12,953 nt of DNA from Thermococcus sp. (lineage in GTDB: Archaea > Methanobacteriota_B > Thermococci > Thermococcales > Thermococcaceae), in contig JAGHBN010000176.1 in NCBI GenBank assembly GCA_021160985.1, forward strand, positions 1 to 12,953, written 5' to 3'. The translations under genes were made by a program, and so were the position numbers. Shown here piece by piece: positions 1 through 8,096 of the stretch (positions are counted from its first letter, which is position 1; each line of letters begins with the position of its first letter). The notes beneath the pieces were generated by a model. It made no database searches. It saw nothing but the letters and a program-made list of their open reading frames with translations, and was not told where the DNA came from.

Positions 1-1080
1 GTTTACCAGCAGGAGGTCGGCCAGATAACCAGGCTTTATGAGGCCGGCTTTAAGCTTCAGAGCGGCTGCTCCACCAACTGTTGCCCAGCGGAAGACCTCC
101 CGGGCCGAAGCGACGTCCGTTCTCCTCTTCCATACCTTGTTGAGCACGGCCGCAAAGCGCATCTCCGTGAACATGTCCATAACTCCGATTGGATTCGGGG
201 AGTCGTTGCCGAGGGCTATGTTAGTTCCGCTCTCAAAGAGCTCCATTACCGGCGCTATCGCCGCCTCGAGCTTCGCCATGCTGAGGGAGCAGTGGACTAA
301 GGTAGCCCCGCTCCGAGAGTAGAGCTTAACCTCACCATCGCCCAGGTAAATGCCGTGCACGCCTATGAAGTTTTCATGGAGAACACCGGCCTCGGCGAGG
401 TACTCAACTGGAGTCAGCCCGTAGCGCTCCTTAACTGTCCTCACCTCCTCCCTGCTCTGGGAGAGGTGGACGTGAAGCAAAGCGTTCCTCTCGCGTGCAA
501 AGGCGCCGATTTCTCGCATGAGCTCAAGTGAGACCGTGTTTGTTGCATGGGGAGCTAAGGTGGGCTTGACGAGTTCGTCTTTTCCCTCCCACTGCCTGTA
601 AAATCGGAAGCCCTCTTCGGGCGCAGCTATCGGGAAATCAATAGTATCCATAACGGTCTGACCGATGAACGCCCTGATTCCAAGCTCCCGTGCGGCCAAG
701 GCTATATCGTCGGCGAAGAAGTAGTGGTCGTTTATCGTCGTCGAACCGTTGGCCAGGGCCTCCGCCATCCCCAGGAGCGCCCAGCGGCGGATTTCCTCGC
801 GCGTCCAGTTGAGCTCGGCAGGCCAGATAACCTCCTTGAGCCAGTGCTCTATCGGCAGGTCTTCACCAAGTCCGCGAAGTTTGGACATCGCCACGTGGGT
901 GTGGGCGTTGACCAGGCCCGGAAGAATGAGATAGCCATCACCGCCGTAAGTTTCATCGACGTCATACTGATGAATATCGCCGGCAGGAACGACGTCTCTG
1001 ATTACTGGCCCGTCTATTATCACCGCTATATTCCCTCTTGGGCCTTCCCCGTCAACGGCCCTTCCGAGCAGAGCCCTCAT
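1..1080 (-). CDS. Amidohydrolase, MTA/SAH deaminase family (3' end cut by window edge)
   Basis: Reads open on the minus strand from ATG at 1080 to the window edge, giving 360 residues; the C-terminal tail lies outside. This is a TIM-barrel metal-dependent hydrolase of the 5-methylthioadenosine/S-adenosylhomocysteine deaminase and chlorohydrolase-like group, which deaminate purine-type substrates in the cytosol. Visible metal and active-site residues are the NAHTH motif (His60, His62), APH (His178), LLHVH (His203, His205), GVHG (His242) and LGND (Asp293). One oddity is that the family HxxE motif after the second HxH reads H-L-S-Q, so Gln208 stands where Glu is expected. An SD-like GGTGAG sits at 1085-1090, five bases before the ATG. 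The gene lies 46 bases downstream of the 648-residue secreted protein on the same strand. It could share that transcript, though nothing links its chemistry to the archaellum. Family placement is firm; the exact substrate is not. Confidence 0.85.
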   Translation of the reverse strand, partial: MRALLGRAVDGEGPRGNIAVIIDGPVIRDVVPAGDIHQYDVDETYGGDGYLILPGLVNAHTHVAMSKLRGLGEDLPIEHWLKEVIWPAELNWTREEIRRWALLGMAEALANGSTTINDHYFFADDIALAARELGIRAFIGQTVMDTIDFPIAAPEEGFRFYRQWEGKDELVKPTLAPHATNTVSLELMREIGAFARERNALLHVHLSQSREEVRTVKERYGLTPVEYLAEAGVLHENFIGVHGIYLGDGEVKLYSRSGATLVHCSLSMAKLEAAIAPVMELFESGTNIALGNDSPNPIGVMDMFTEMRFAAVLNKVWKRRTDVASAREVFRWATVGGAAALKLKAGLIKPGYLADLLLVN

Positions 1081-1091
1081 ACACTCACCAG

Positions 1092-1113
1092 CTGGAGTTA
1101 AACGAACTTCCAG
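1092..1113. repeat. Imperfect hairpin between the secreted-protein gene and the deaminase gene
   Basis: CTGGAGTT at 1092-1099 pairs with AACTTCCAG at 1105-1113, leaving a one-base bulge and a five-base loop. It lies just upstream of the deaminase ribosome binding site (1085-1090) and 13 bases after the upstream stop codon. No T-run follows on the minus strand, so it does not look like an intrinsic terminator. A role in RNA processing or in shielding the SD is possible but unproven. A GTTTAACT direct repeat also occurs in this gap on the minus strand. Confidence 0.35.
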
Positions 1114-1126
1114 TTAAACCTTTGGG

Positions 1127-3073
1127 TTACTCCTCCTCCATCCTCGCCGCTATCCACGCGAGTACCAGGATAAAGATGATACCCCCCACAAAGGAGCCCC
1201 CAATGTAGATGAACTTCTCCTTCAAGGACATGCCCTCCCCAGAACTCGCCATCGTCACGTTGCTCTCGTTGCATGGAACCGGCACCTTGATGACCTCCGT
1301 CACGACTTTCGGCTCGCAAGTGGAATTGCTAACCTCATTGGAAATTTTCATTGACGAGTTTTCTGAAATGTTGCTGACTTTGTCATTAACTTTGATAATC
1401 GTGGAGTTGTAGAATACTTTTCCGAGACTTTCAACACCCACGATTATCTCATATTCTCCCGGAACCAAAGGGATTACCGTGACAGAGTATTCCCCACTCC
1501 CGTTTGGGACGAGCGTATCAGTCCTCGTCAGCCACTTCCCATGGGCAGTGAAGTTCTCGGCCAAGTAAGCGAAACCCTCTGGAAGGGCGATTGTGAGTGT
1601 AAACGGAAACTCTGCTCCTCCCTTATTCACCACCGTCACGTTGATGGGGATCCTCTCCCCAATACTGCCGTTCGAGGCCGAGACCTCTACGCGGTAGTTA
1701 ATATCCGCTGGAACAACGTGGATGACTCTGCTCTCTGAGCTGAAGCTCAATTCTCCCATTCCATAACAGGAGAGGACGTAGGGGACGTGGCCCTTTACGA
1801 CCACGTTGCCAAGTGAGAGGTCTCCAGCCTTCTCAGGGAGTATTCTCAGTGGAATTTCGACGCTCTTGCCCTTAGGAATCTCCTCAAAATACTTCGGATA
1901 GTCCTCTAGAACTCTAAAGCCCTCAGAGAAGTTGAGACCAACCTGGATGTATTTAATGCCGCTCGGACCCTCATTTTTTATTATTACCTTTGCATCGAAC
2001 GGTATGAACTGGGTGACATTACTGGGGGCAAGTAAAGAAACGTTCAGAAACGCAACATCGTCTATCTTGGGAACTTTATGCTCATCTATGAACGCCACCA
2101 AATAAACCTCCGTGAGCCCATTGCGTTTTCTAGAGGCCGTGGCGCCCAGAAGGAGGCCGCCGTAATACATTCCAGAGATGAAGTTCCCGATATTTATCAG
2201 CTTGGATCTGATGATCCCGCCGCAGGGATTCATTATAGAAACATAGACGCTGTCAACGAAGACTTTATCCACCCTTACCAAGTACGGACCAAGCTTCTCC
2301 GTCTTACCTTCCTGAACCCACCCCTGGAAGGAGGGGCGGACTTTCACACGGATGTACGCACCCTTTAGCCGGATGTTGACCTTCAAGTAGTCCGAACCCA
2401 CCAGTTCGCCGACGGAAATTACCAAACCTTCAGCTTCTATCGTTTCACCGGGTTTTGCCAGATACTGCTTGCCGCTTACGCGTATGTCGACCATTTCAAC
2501 CAGCTTTTCATTTTCTGATGAGACCTTGTAACTATAGAACAGAACGTCCCACTCCCCCACAGACACTTTTTTGCCTTTCTCCAGATACCCGTCAAAGAGA
2601 ACTGGCATCGGCGTCAGGGATATGATGAGATCACCATAGGAAACCTCCTTCCCGGCTTCACAGTAAATCTCCTTTGGACTCTCCCCGCCGGAAACAACCA
2701 AGGTGGCGCCCTTTTCACTCACTGACTTCAGGAGAACCTTGTAATTCCCAGCGAAGAGCCTATCTCCCTCAAGGAGATAAGGAAAAGAGTAAGAGAGATT
2801 CAGATAGGACATCTCTGTCGAGTATATCGTGTTGTGGAAGGATAACGAATAACCGTCCCACAGAAGGCTTCTGCCCCGGGGAACTACTTCCGTGCCATGA
2901 CCGTTGAGGTAAAGGAGAACCGAACCGTCGCTTAGAGAGAGGTCTTTTATGATGACATCGTTTCCCTCAACCCCTACCTTGGTTAGGAACGGAATCCAGC
3001 CGGTTATAGAGGAACTAGCTGCCACACCGGGCAGCAACACGAACGCCAGGACCAAAACTAGCAGTCTTTTCAT
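1127..3073 (-). CDS. Secreted, membrane-anchored protein with repeated beta domains, coupled to flaJ; function unknown
   Basis: This 648-residue protein has a Sec-type signal peptide (residues 1-20: a KR pair, a leucine/valine-rich core, then GVAAS). It has a long extracellular part and a single C-terminal membrane helix (about 621-643) with a short RMEEE tail, so it should be anchored in the membrane with its body outside. Residues about 33-280 look like four diverged beta units sharing a pattern of a hydrophobic strand, a Pro/Gly-Glu turn and a Y/E-GxLxxS strand. Residues about 345-455 and 457-560 resemble Ig-like CARDB/NEW3 or COG1361-type S-layer-associated domains ('KNEGP', 'VNKGG' turns). 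A Ser/Asn/Thr-rich stalk (about 562-610) carries Cys586 and Cys601, and many N-X-S/T sequons are present. The start ATG overlaps the flaJ stop as ATGA, with GGTGAT just before it, so translation is coupled to flaJ. I infer an envelope-facing archaellum accessory or S-layer contact protein, but no experimentally known family is recognised. Confidence 0.8.
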   Translation of the reverse strand: MKRLLVLVLAFVLLPGVAASSSITGWIPFLTKVGVEGNDVIIKDLSLSDGSVLLYLNGHGTEVVPRGRSLLWDGYSLSFHNTIYSTEMSYLNLSYSFPYLLEGDRLFAGNYKVLLKSVSEKGATLVVSGGESPKEIYCEAGKEVSYGDLIISLTPMPVLFDGYLEKGKKVSVGEWDVLFYSYKVSSENEKLVEMVDIRVSGKQYLAKPGETIEAEGLVISVGELVGSDYLKVNIRLKGAYIRVKVRPSFQGWVQEGKTEKLGPYLVRVDKVFVDSVYVSIMNPCGGIIRSKLINIGNFISGMYYGGLLLGATASRKRNGLTEVYLVAFIDEHKVPKIDDVAFLNVSLLAPSNVTQFIPFDAKVIIKNEGPSGIKYIQVGLNFSEGFRVLEDYPKYFEEIPKGKSVEIPLRILPEKAGDLSLGNVVVKGHVPYVLSCYGMGELSFSSESRVIHVVPADINYRVEVSASNGSIGERIPINVTVVNKGGAEFPFTLTIALPEGFAYLAENFTAHGKWLTRTDTLVPNGSGEYSVTVIPLVPGEYEIIVGVESLGKVFYNSTIIKVNDKVSNISENSSMKISNEVSNSTCEPKVVTEVIKVPVPCNESNVTMASSGEGMSLKEKFIYIGGSFVGGIIFILVLAWIAARMEEE

Positions 3074-4788
3074 GGTATCACCCCCAAGGAACTTACAACC
3101 ACCCCGGTTAGAGAGGAAAACGTCATCATCTTACCCATCACAACGCTTCCCAGGTACTGGCCGAGAGCTGCCAGCCATAAGAGAACCACGAAGTAGTAAA
3201 CCGTGATCCCCATATGTCCGCCGTCAGCTAACTTTATCGAAATGGCTGAGAGGAGGCAATGGACTACAAGAATAACCATAAGGATGTAATCAGTCAGCTC
3301 CAAACCGCTCTTAGACGGGACAAAGATTATATTCTGGAGGAAGTCTCCCTGGATTTCCAGGTTGGAGAAAAGCATGTTCATGTAAACCGAAACCTGAAAC
3401 GCGGCCGCAACCGAGAAGGCAAAAGCGCCCGTTATGCCATAGATAACACCCTTGAAGCTTGCCACACTCTGGGCACGCTTTCTCCTGAGCCTCACCAGAC
3501 GCTCGAAGTTCCTCGATATGACCACTCCAACGTAGTCCGGCTCAGCACCGAGGCTTATGCTCTTGTTGAATATATCCGAGAAGATGCCTATGAGCCAGCT
3601 CCCGGTGTCTATCGTGAAGTAGCGCCAGGATTTGCTGTTGTCTATCCTCATCGAGACCCTGCGGTAGAGGTTTCTTATGTCCTGGGTGAGGACTCCGAAG
3701 TCGTGGGCGCTGAGGTACTTGAGCACTAGGGGAAGGGCGGCGCCGCTGGCCGCCAGCGATGAGCTGAGGCTCCTCATGAAGGCGGGGAAGTTCTCGTCCT
3801 TCACGAGGATGGTCTTCTCCTCCTTATCCAACACCTTGCCCAGATATATGAGTGGTGTGAGGACTATGGCCGCCTGCATGAGAAGTGGAAGGTTGAACCT
3901 TGGCCTCAATACGAGCGCCACCACGACTGCCATAACGGCAATGCCGGCAACTGACACGAGTGCGGCCTTTAGGAACCTAGCCTTCCTCTCGGAGGTCATG
4001 GCGTAGTCGGCCCATATCTTGTCCTCCGGCATCCTGTACTTTATGACAAGCATTATTCCAATCTCGGTGGCAAGGACGAGCACGAACGTGAAGGCGCTCA
4101 GGCTGACGATGTCCTGGCCGGTCAGTATTGGGCCAATAATTATGAAAGTCACCATGAAGACTACCGAGATTATTAGAGAGGAATAAACTTCTTTAAACAC
4201 GTCCAAATCGTAGAGAGTTCCCTCATAGAAGGTCTCATAGTCGTCCATAACCGTTTTCTGTTCCTGCAGGAGGTAATCTCTGAGTTCGACACCGCTGTCG
4301 AGGGAATAAGCCAGCCGGTCAAGAAAGTCCGCAAAGACCTTGCTGGGCGTTCTCCTTGCCAAGAACCTTAGAGCCTCTGGCATTCCCCTATGGAGCTTGG
4401 CTATGAGGTAGTAAACTTTTTTCATATCACTCGCTATCGGCTCCAGAATTTTCTCGGTGGCCAGATTCCAAATGAGCTCGCTTCTACCCACATCGCTCGT
4501 CGAGAGAACTGCAAAGTACGTTGCGAAGAAGGGAATCTTGGAGTTTATTTGAACCCTCTTGTTGCTGATCCTGGCGTAAGGGTATCCGGCGGCATAGATT
4601 AGAGGGAGAAGAGGGATCGCGTAAAGGACGGGAGCTATCGATCTGGATAGAGTAACAAAGCTCCTAAGAACTGAGACCGCTGCAAATAGAGCCATGGCCC
4701 CCCCTAGGCTAGGCAGCAGAATCTTTCTGAAGTACTCTTTCATTGTAATGCCCGACCGCGTCAGCACTCCCGATTTTCCACTGGTCAT
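3070..4788 (-). CDS. flaJ: Archaellum membrane platform protein FlaJ (ArlJ)
   Basis: FlaJ is the polytopic inner-membrane core of the archaellum. It is the counterpart of TadC/PilC platform proteins and binds the FlaI ATPase hexamer through cytoplasmic loops. The 572-residue protein shows hydrophobic segments at about 29-45, 51-70, 203-221, 229-250, 273-294, 299-318, 447-470, 500-518 and 526-547. Two large charged cytoplasmic domains (about 75-200 and 320-445) fit the duplicated T2SSF-like layout, and the length is normal for euryarchaeal FlaJ. The start at 4788 is supported by GAGGTGG placed a few bases upstream, with the SD overlapping the FlaI stop codon (TGAGGTGG). The 3' end overlaps the next gene by four bases (ATGA). 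Identity rests on topology, sequence character and its position directly after flaI. Confidence 0.95.
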   Translation of the reverse strand: MTSGKSGVLTRSGITMKEYFRKILLPSLGGAMALFAAVSVLRSFVTLSRSIAPVLYAIPLLPLIYAAGYPYARISNKRVQINSKIPFFATYFAVLSTSDVGRSELIWNLATEKILEPIASDMKKVYYLIAKLHRGMPEALRFLARRTPSKVFADFLDRLAYSLDSGVELRDYLLQEQKTVMDDYETFYEGTLYDLDVFKEVYSSLIISVVFMVTFIIIGPILTGQDIVSLSAFTFVLVLATEIGIMLVIKYRMPEDKIWADYAMTSERKARFLKAALVSVAGIAVMAVVVALVLRPRFNLPLLMQAAIVLTPLIYLGKVLDKEEKTILVKDENFPAFMRSLSSSLAASGAALPLVLKYLSAHDFGVLTQDIRNLYRRVSMRIDNSKSWRYFTIDTGSWLIGIFSDIFNKSISLGAEPDYVGVVISRNFERLVRLRRKRAQSVASFKGVIYGITGAFAFSVAAAFQVSVYMNMLFSNLEIQGDFLQNIIFVPSKSGLELTDYILMVILVVHCLLSAISIKLADGGHMGITVYYFVVLLWLAALGQYLGSVVMGKMMTFSSLTGVVVSSLGVIP

Positions 4789-4797
4789 GCTACCACC

Positions 4798-6426
4798 TCA
4801 CAATCTGAAGCTCAGCCCTTCGATTCCCTTCTCGTAGAAGGCCTTGATCTCACGGTGAACAGCATAGTAGTCCGTTATGCCCAGCTCCGCCATCCTTTGA
4901 ATTATCCTCGCCCTCAGGAATAACTCGTTGTATATCTCCTTCGGGTCCTCATAGCCAGCCACTTCTGCAATTTTTCTTTCCAAGATGTACGAGTTGTTCA
5001 TTCCACGGAAGATGTGCCTGTCCGTCACCGAGTCCCACTCGAAGACGTTCCTCGTCGCGACACCGCCGAGCTCCTCGTAGTAGCCCTCAATCTCGACGAC
5101 GCTCAGAACCCTCCTCAGGAACCTGCCGCGGACGTAGACCGCCTGCTGGAAGAGGGCTATGTTGAGGTTGTCTATGAACGTGACCGGGATGTTTATCGGC
5201 GAGCCAGTGAAACGCTGTATCATCTTCTTGATGTCGCCGGCGTGGAATGTGGACATGACCGAGTGGCCGGTCTGCATTGCCTGGAACGCTATCGCTCCTT
5301 CGGCTCCACGGATCTCACCGACGATGATGTAGTTCGGCCTCGAACGCAGGGCCGCCTTCAGGAGATCGAAGAGTGTAACCCTACTCTCCTCTGGACCACG
5401 CTCTCTGGTGGTGAGCCTCTGCCAGTTCTTGTGCGGAACAACAACCTCTGGGGTATCCTCCGCAGTGTAGACCTTGGCGTCAGGTTTTATGAAGGGAATG
5501 ATCGAATTGAGTGTTGTGGTCTTTCCGCTAGCCGTCTCACCGCAGACAAAGACACTCATGCCGTACTCGAGGGCCAGCCAAAGATAGGCAGCCACCTCAG
5601 CGGAGAATGTGTTCCACTTGACAAGCTGTACGACACTCAGAGGAGTCGCCGAAAACTTACGAATTGTGGCGCTCGGCCCCTGTATGCTGACGTCAGGTGA
5701 GTAAATGATGTTGATACGCGAACCGTCGGGCAGGGTTCCGTCCACTATCGGGTTCTTGTCGCTGACAGGCCTTCCAATTCTCTCGCTGAGGTTCTTGAAG
5801 TAGTCCGCCAAGCGGAGATTGTCGCCGAATGTTATGTTGGTCTCCAGCGCATCAAAAACCTTGTGGATGAGAGAGACGTGGTTTGCACCTATTATGTGTA
5901 TGTCCTCTATGTAAGGGTCACGCATGAGGGGCTCGAGGGGACCAATTCCAATGATGTCCCTCTTCAGGAGATAACGAAATTTAGCTACTTCCTCGGCCGT
6001 GAAGGAGACCCTCTTGCGGCTGAAAAGCCCCCCTCCAACTTTTTTCAGTGCCTCGTCCACCAAACCATCCAGAAAGTGCTCAAACTCATCCTCATCCTCA
6101 GGAATCTTTTTCTCCGGCGCCAGCTCAAGTATTTTATCCTTCAGAATTTCGTACTTCTGCTCCTCCTCTGGCCGGGTTATCCTCGGTTCAATGACTATAT
6201 ACCTCCTCTCAGTGTTCAGATCCCCATAGATGTGTATGAATATTGGATCCCCAACGGGATACAGTATGTTCGGATATTTGATCTCCTTCATGTCTCTACT
6301 GAGCTGGGGGTGGAATTCCGGAAACTTGCCGGTTTTTCTAACGAACTCCTCCACGTATCTACGCAGGTGAGGATTCCGTGCCATTGCAACCTCGATGTTG
6401 TCGCTAACGTCCCCTCTGACCGGCAT
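4798..6426 (-). CDS. flaI: Archaellum motor/assembly ATPase FlaI (ArlI)
   Basis: FlaI is a cytoplasmic hexameric secretion-superfamily ATPase that powers both archaellin assembly and filament rotation by acting on FlaJ. The 542-residue protein has an N-terminal domain (to about 240) and a C-terminal RecA-like core. Visible motifs are Walker A GETASGKT (296-303), the Asp box around YTAEDTPEV (320-328), the Walker B region YIIVGEIRG (366-374) and the His box MSTFHAGD (391-398). All key residues appear intact and the length is typical. The start ATG at 6426 follows GGTGGTG and lies one base after the flaH stop. The stop codon forms part of the flaJ ribosome binding site. Type IV pilus or TadA ATPases share these motifs, but the neighbours flaH and flaJ fix the identity. 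Confidence 0.97.
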   Translation of the reverse strand: MPVRGDVSDNIEVAMARNPHLRRYVEEFVRKTGKFPEFHPQLSRDMKEIKYPNILYPVGDPIFIHIYGDLNTERRYIVIEPRITRPEEEQKYEILKDKILELAPEKKIPEDEDEFEHFLDGLVDEALKKVGGGLFSRKRVSFTAEEVAKFRYLLKRDIIGIGPLEPLMRDPYIEDIHIIGANHVSLIHKVFDALETNITFGDNLRLADYFKNLSERIGRPVSDKNPIVDGTLPDGSRINIIYSPDVSIQGPSATIRKFSATPLSVVQLVKWNTFSAEVAAYLWLALEYGMSVFVCGETASGKTTTLNSIIPFIKPDAKVYTAEDTPEVVVPHKNWQRLTTRERGPEESRVTLFDLLKAALRSRPNYIIVGEIRGAEGAIAFQAMQTGHSVMSTFHAGDIKKMIQRFTGSPINIPVTFIDNLNIALFQQAVYVRGRFLRRVLSVVEIEGYYEELGGVATRNVFEWDSVTDRHIFRGMNNSYILERKIAEVAGYEDPKEIYNELFLRARIIQRMAELGITDYYAVHREIKAFYEKGIEGLSFRL

Positions 6427-6427
6427 A

Positions 6428-7129
6428 TCACACCACCGCAGCTATCTCGACAATAAATCCAACCTTCGGCTCCACCCTGAACGGAATTATCTTCTGGAAG
6501 ATGCCCACGGCGTTATTGTACTTGACTATTGTGGCAGAGTGCTTTAGGTCTCCTCCAAAGACCTTTACGCTTAACCTTATGAGAAGGCTCGACGCCTCCT
6601 CTAGGATTTTCAGAAACTCCTGATCTATGTCGGAGGGGTTTACAGTCATTACGATAACTTTTCCAAGGGAACTCAATCTCTTCAGATGGAGCGAAAAAGC
6701 CCTTACCTCCTCCCTGCCGAGCTCGGATGGAAGCAGGGCCGAAAGGGAGTCTATTATAACCACGTCGGTTTTCCACAACATAGGTTCGCTAACGAATCTT
6801 GAAAGGAACTTTCGCCTGTCCGATACTCCAACCAAGAGCGGATAGAGTGAGACAAAAATTAGACGCCTTTTAATTAAATCCTGGATTACACTGTAACCTA
6901 GAGAGTCCATCTGGTTTATGAATTCAGGGGTAGTGTACTGGCTGGAGACATAGGTTCCGGTATAATCGTTCCTAAGAAGGCCGTATAAAAGTCTCTGGGA
7001 CAATATGGACTTGCCAGTTCCCCTATCCCCCTCTATTAGGACTATACTCCCTGCTGGAATCCCCCCTCCAAGGCGCCTGTGAAGCTCGTCGTTGGGTATT
7101 TGTATATTTAGGAGGCTGCCCATGGTCAT
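6428..7129 (-). CDS. flaH: Archaellum ATP-binding protein FlaH (ArlH)
   Basis: FlaH is a RecA/KaiC-like cytoplasmic protein that binds ATP, forms a ring and regulates or stabilises the FlaI motor. This 233-residue protein has Walker A GDRGTGKS (34-41) and a Walker B-type strand VVIIDS (123-128). There is no obvious strong catalytic Glu, in keeping with FlaH proteins being ATP binders with little hydrolysis. Length is normal for the family. Three starts are possible: GTG 7132, ATG 7129 and ATG 7123. I chose ATG 7129 because the GAGGTG SD (7135-7140) then has five bases of spacing and the ATG overlaps the flaG TGA stop by one base. The gene ends one base before flaI. Confidence 0.95.
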   Translation of the reverse strand: MTMGSLLNIQIPNDELHRRLGGGIPAGSIVLIEGDRGTGKSILSQRLLYGLLRNDYTGTYVSSQYTTPEFINQMDSLGYSVIQDLIKRRLIFVSLYPLLVGVSDRRKFLSRFVSEPMLWKTDVVIIDSLSALLPSELGREEVRAFSLHLKRLSSLGKVIVMTVNPSDIDQEFLKILEEASSLLIRLSVKVFGGDLKHSATIVKYNNAVGIFQKIIPFRVEPKVGFIVEIAAVV

Positions 7130-7575
7130 CACCCCACCTCGAACACGAGAGATTTTTTCTTTCCAGTATCGAGGACGATCGTGATTTTGTGATAACCGGG
7201 TGATACGAAAGTGGTGGGAACGTAGATTTTACCAACCTCATACGGGGATAGGTGGCTTGAGGGTTCGAAAGTAAGGTTAGAAGGGGGTATTATCGAGCCA
7301 TCTATCATAACAACAACGGAGTTAGGATCAAAGGAGATGGACTCTTTACCGATGTTCCGGATGTAGAAAACGTATGCCGAACCAGAAACAGGAATGTTCT
7401 CCGGGTCGTTGATTATCTCAAAATTAGTGCGAAGATTCTCTGCAACATCCTGGCCTTTCGTTAAAATACCATCCGAAATATCCTGAGTAATCACATACAG
7501 ACCCCCGGCTACCATGCCTGCTACCAGTAGTGAGGCGATGAACAACACAAGCTCTGACATCACCGAACTCGCCAT
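7129..7575 (-). CDS. flaG: Archaellum stator protein FlaG (ArlG)
   Basis: FlaG is a bitopic membrane protein. In Sulfolobus it forms extracellular filaments capped by FlaF and helps anchor the motor to the S-layer. This copy is 148 residues with one N-terminal hydrophobic helix (about 7-28), followed by an extracellular beta-sandwich-like domain (about 60-147) rich in alternating hydrophobic strands. An earlier in-frame start at 7602 exists. I chose ATG 7575 because GGAGGGG lies directly upstream and the start then falls just after the flaF stop (7578) with the helix near the N-terminus. FlaF and FlaG are weakly conserved in sequence, so the call rests mainly on topology, size and position between flaF and flaH. 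Confidence 0.9.
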   Translation of the reverse strand: MASSVMSELVLFIASLLVAGMVAGGLYVITQDISDGILTKGQDVAENLRTNFEIINDPENIPVSGSAYVFYIRNIGKESISFDPNSVVVMIDGSIIPPSNLTFEPSSHLSPYEVGKIYVPTTFVSPGYHKITIVLDTGKKKSLVFEVG

Positions 7576-7577
7576 TA

Positions 7578-8087
7578 TTACCCCTCCACGGGACAGTACC
7601 AAGCACTGCTAATCACCTGGGGGGATCCGCTGGTCGCATTACCAATCCATTCCCATTTTATCTTCAGCGCACATCCAACCTCCGTGCTTATCACGAGGGA
7701 ATGGACTTGGGTTCGATCCTTCTGGAGGTTCTGAACGGTTACACCAATCCATTCTCCAGGCAGGAGGTACTTCCTGTTGGAAGTTAGGACCTTCGACCCC
7801 GTCAGCCCTCCATTGTATATGTATACCCACTTTACCGGCGACAGGATGCTTCCTTCGTTTGTTATATTGAAAGTGATGTCGTAGACCGTAACGTTTGGCT
7901 GAGTTGAGTAGCTGTACCCGGTAAGCTCAAGCTCCGAGGTCTTCGCTTTTAGGACCATCTGATTGTAATCTTCTGCCGCATGACGCATCAGGGAGTATGC
8001 GTTCTCACTCGATACATAGAGAACTCCAAATGAGACAAGGGTTGCCATTAGCAGCACAGCGAAGGCTGCTGGTACGCTGAGCCCCAT
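7578..8087 (-). CDS. flaF: Archaellum stator protein FlaF (ArlF)
   Basis: FlaF is a small membrane protein with an extracellular beta-sandwich that binds S-layer protein and, with FlaG, forms the stator. This 169-residue copy has an N-terminal hydrophobic helix (about 5-24) and then a helical linker with SENAYSLMRHAAEDY. An extracellular domain follows (about 60-169) with sequons at N65-V-T, N74-I-T and N150-A-T. Cys139 and Cys165 could form a disulfide, which would suit an extracellular protein of a hyperthermophile. The ATG at 8087 follows an AGGGGAT SD that overlaps the flaD stop codon; the gap from flaD is nine bases. Its identity is inferred from topology and the conserved order flaD-flaF-flaG-flaH. 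Confidence 0.9.
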   Translation of the reverse strand: MGLSVPAAFAVLLMATLVSFGVLYVSSENAYSLMRHAAEDYNQMVLKAKTSELELTGYSYSTQPNVTVYDITFNITNEGSILSPVKWVYIYNGGLTGSKVLTSNRKYLLPGEWIGVTVQNLQKDRTQVHSLVISTEVGCALKIKWEWIGNATSGSPQVISSAWYCPVEG

Positions 8088-8096
8088 AGGAATCCC

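Noticed and set aside
724..1101. 125-codon plus-strand open frame
   Set aside because: Antisense to the deaminase gene, whose metal-binding motifs read through this region.
3259..3729. 156-codon plus-strand open frame
   Set aside because: It lies entirely antisense to flaJ, a clear gene with RBS and coupling on both sides; composition reflects the opposite strand.
5014..5700. 228-codon plus-strand open frame
   Set aside because: Antisense to the FlaI catalytic core (Walker A to His box). It is rich in Arg/Asp/Val as expected of a shadow frame, with no recognisable domain.
5863..6456. 197-codon plus-strand open frame
   Set aside because: Antisense to the FlaI N-terminal half; no SD or family likeness.
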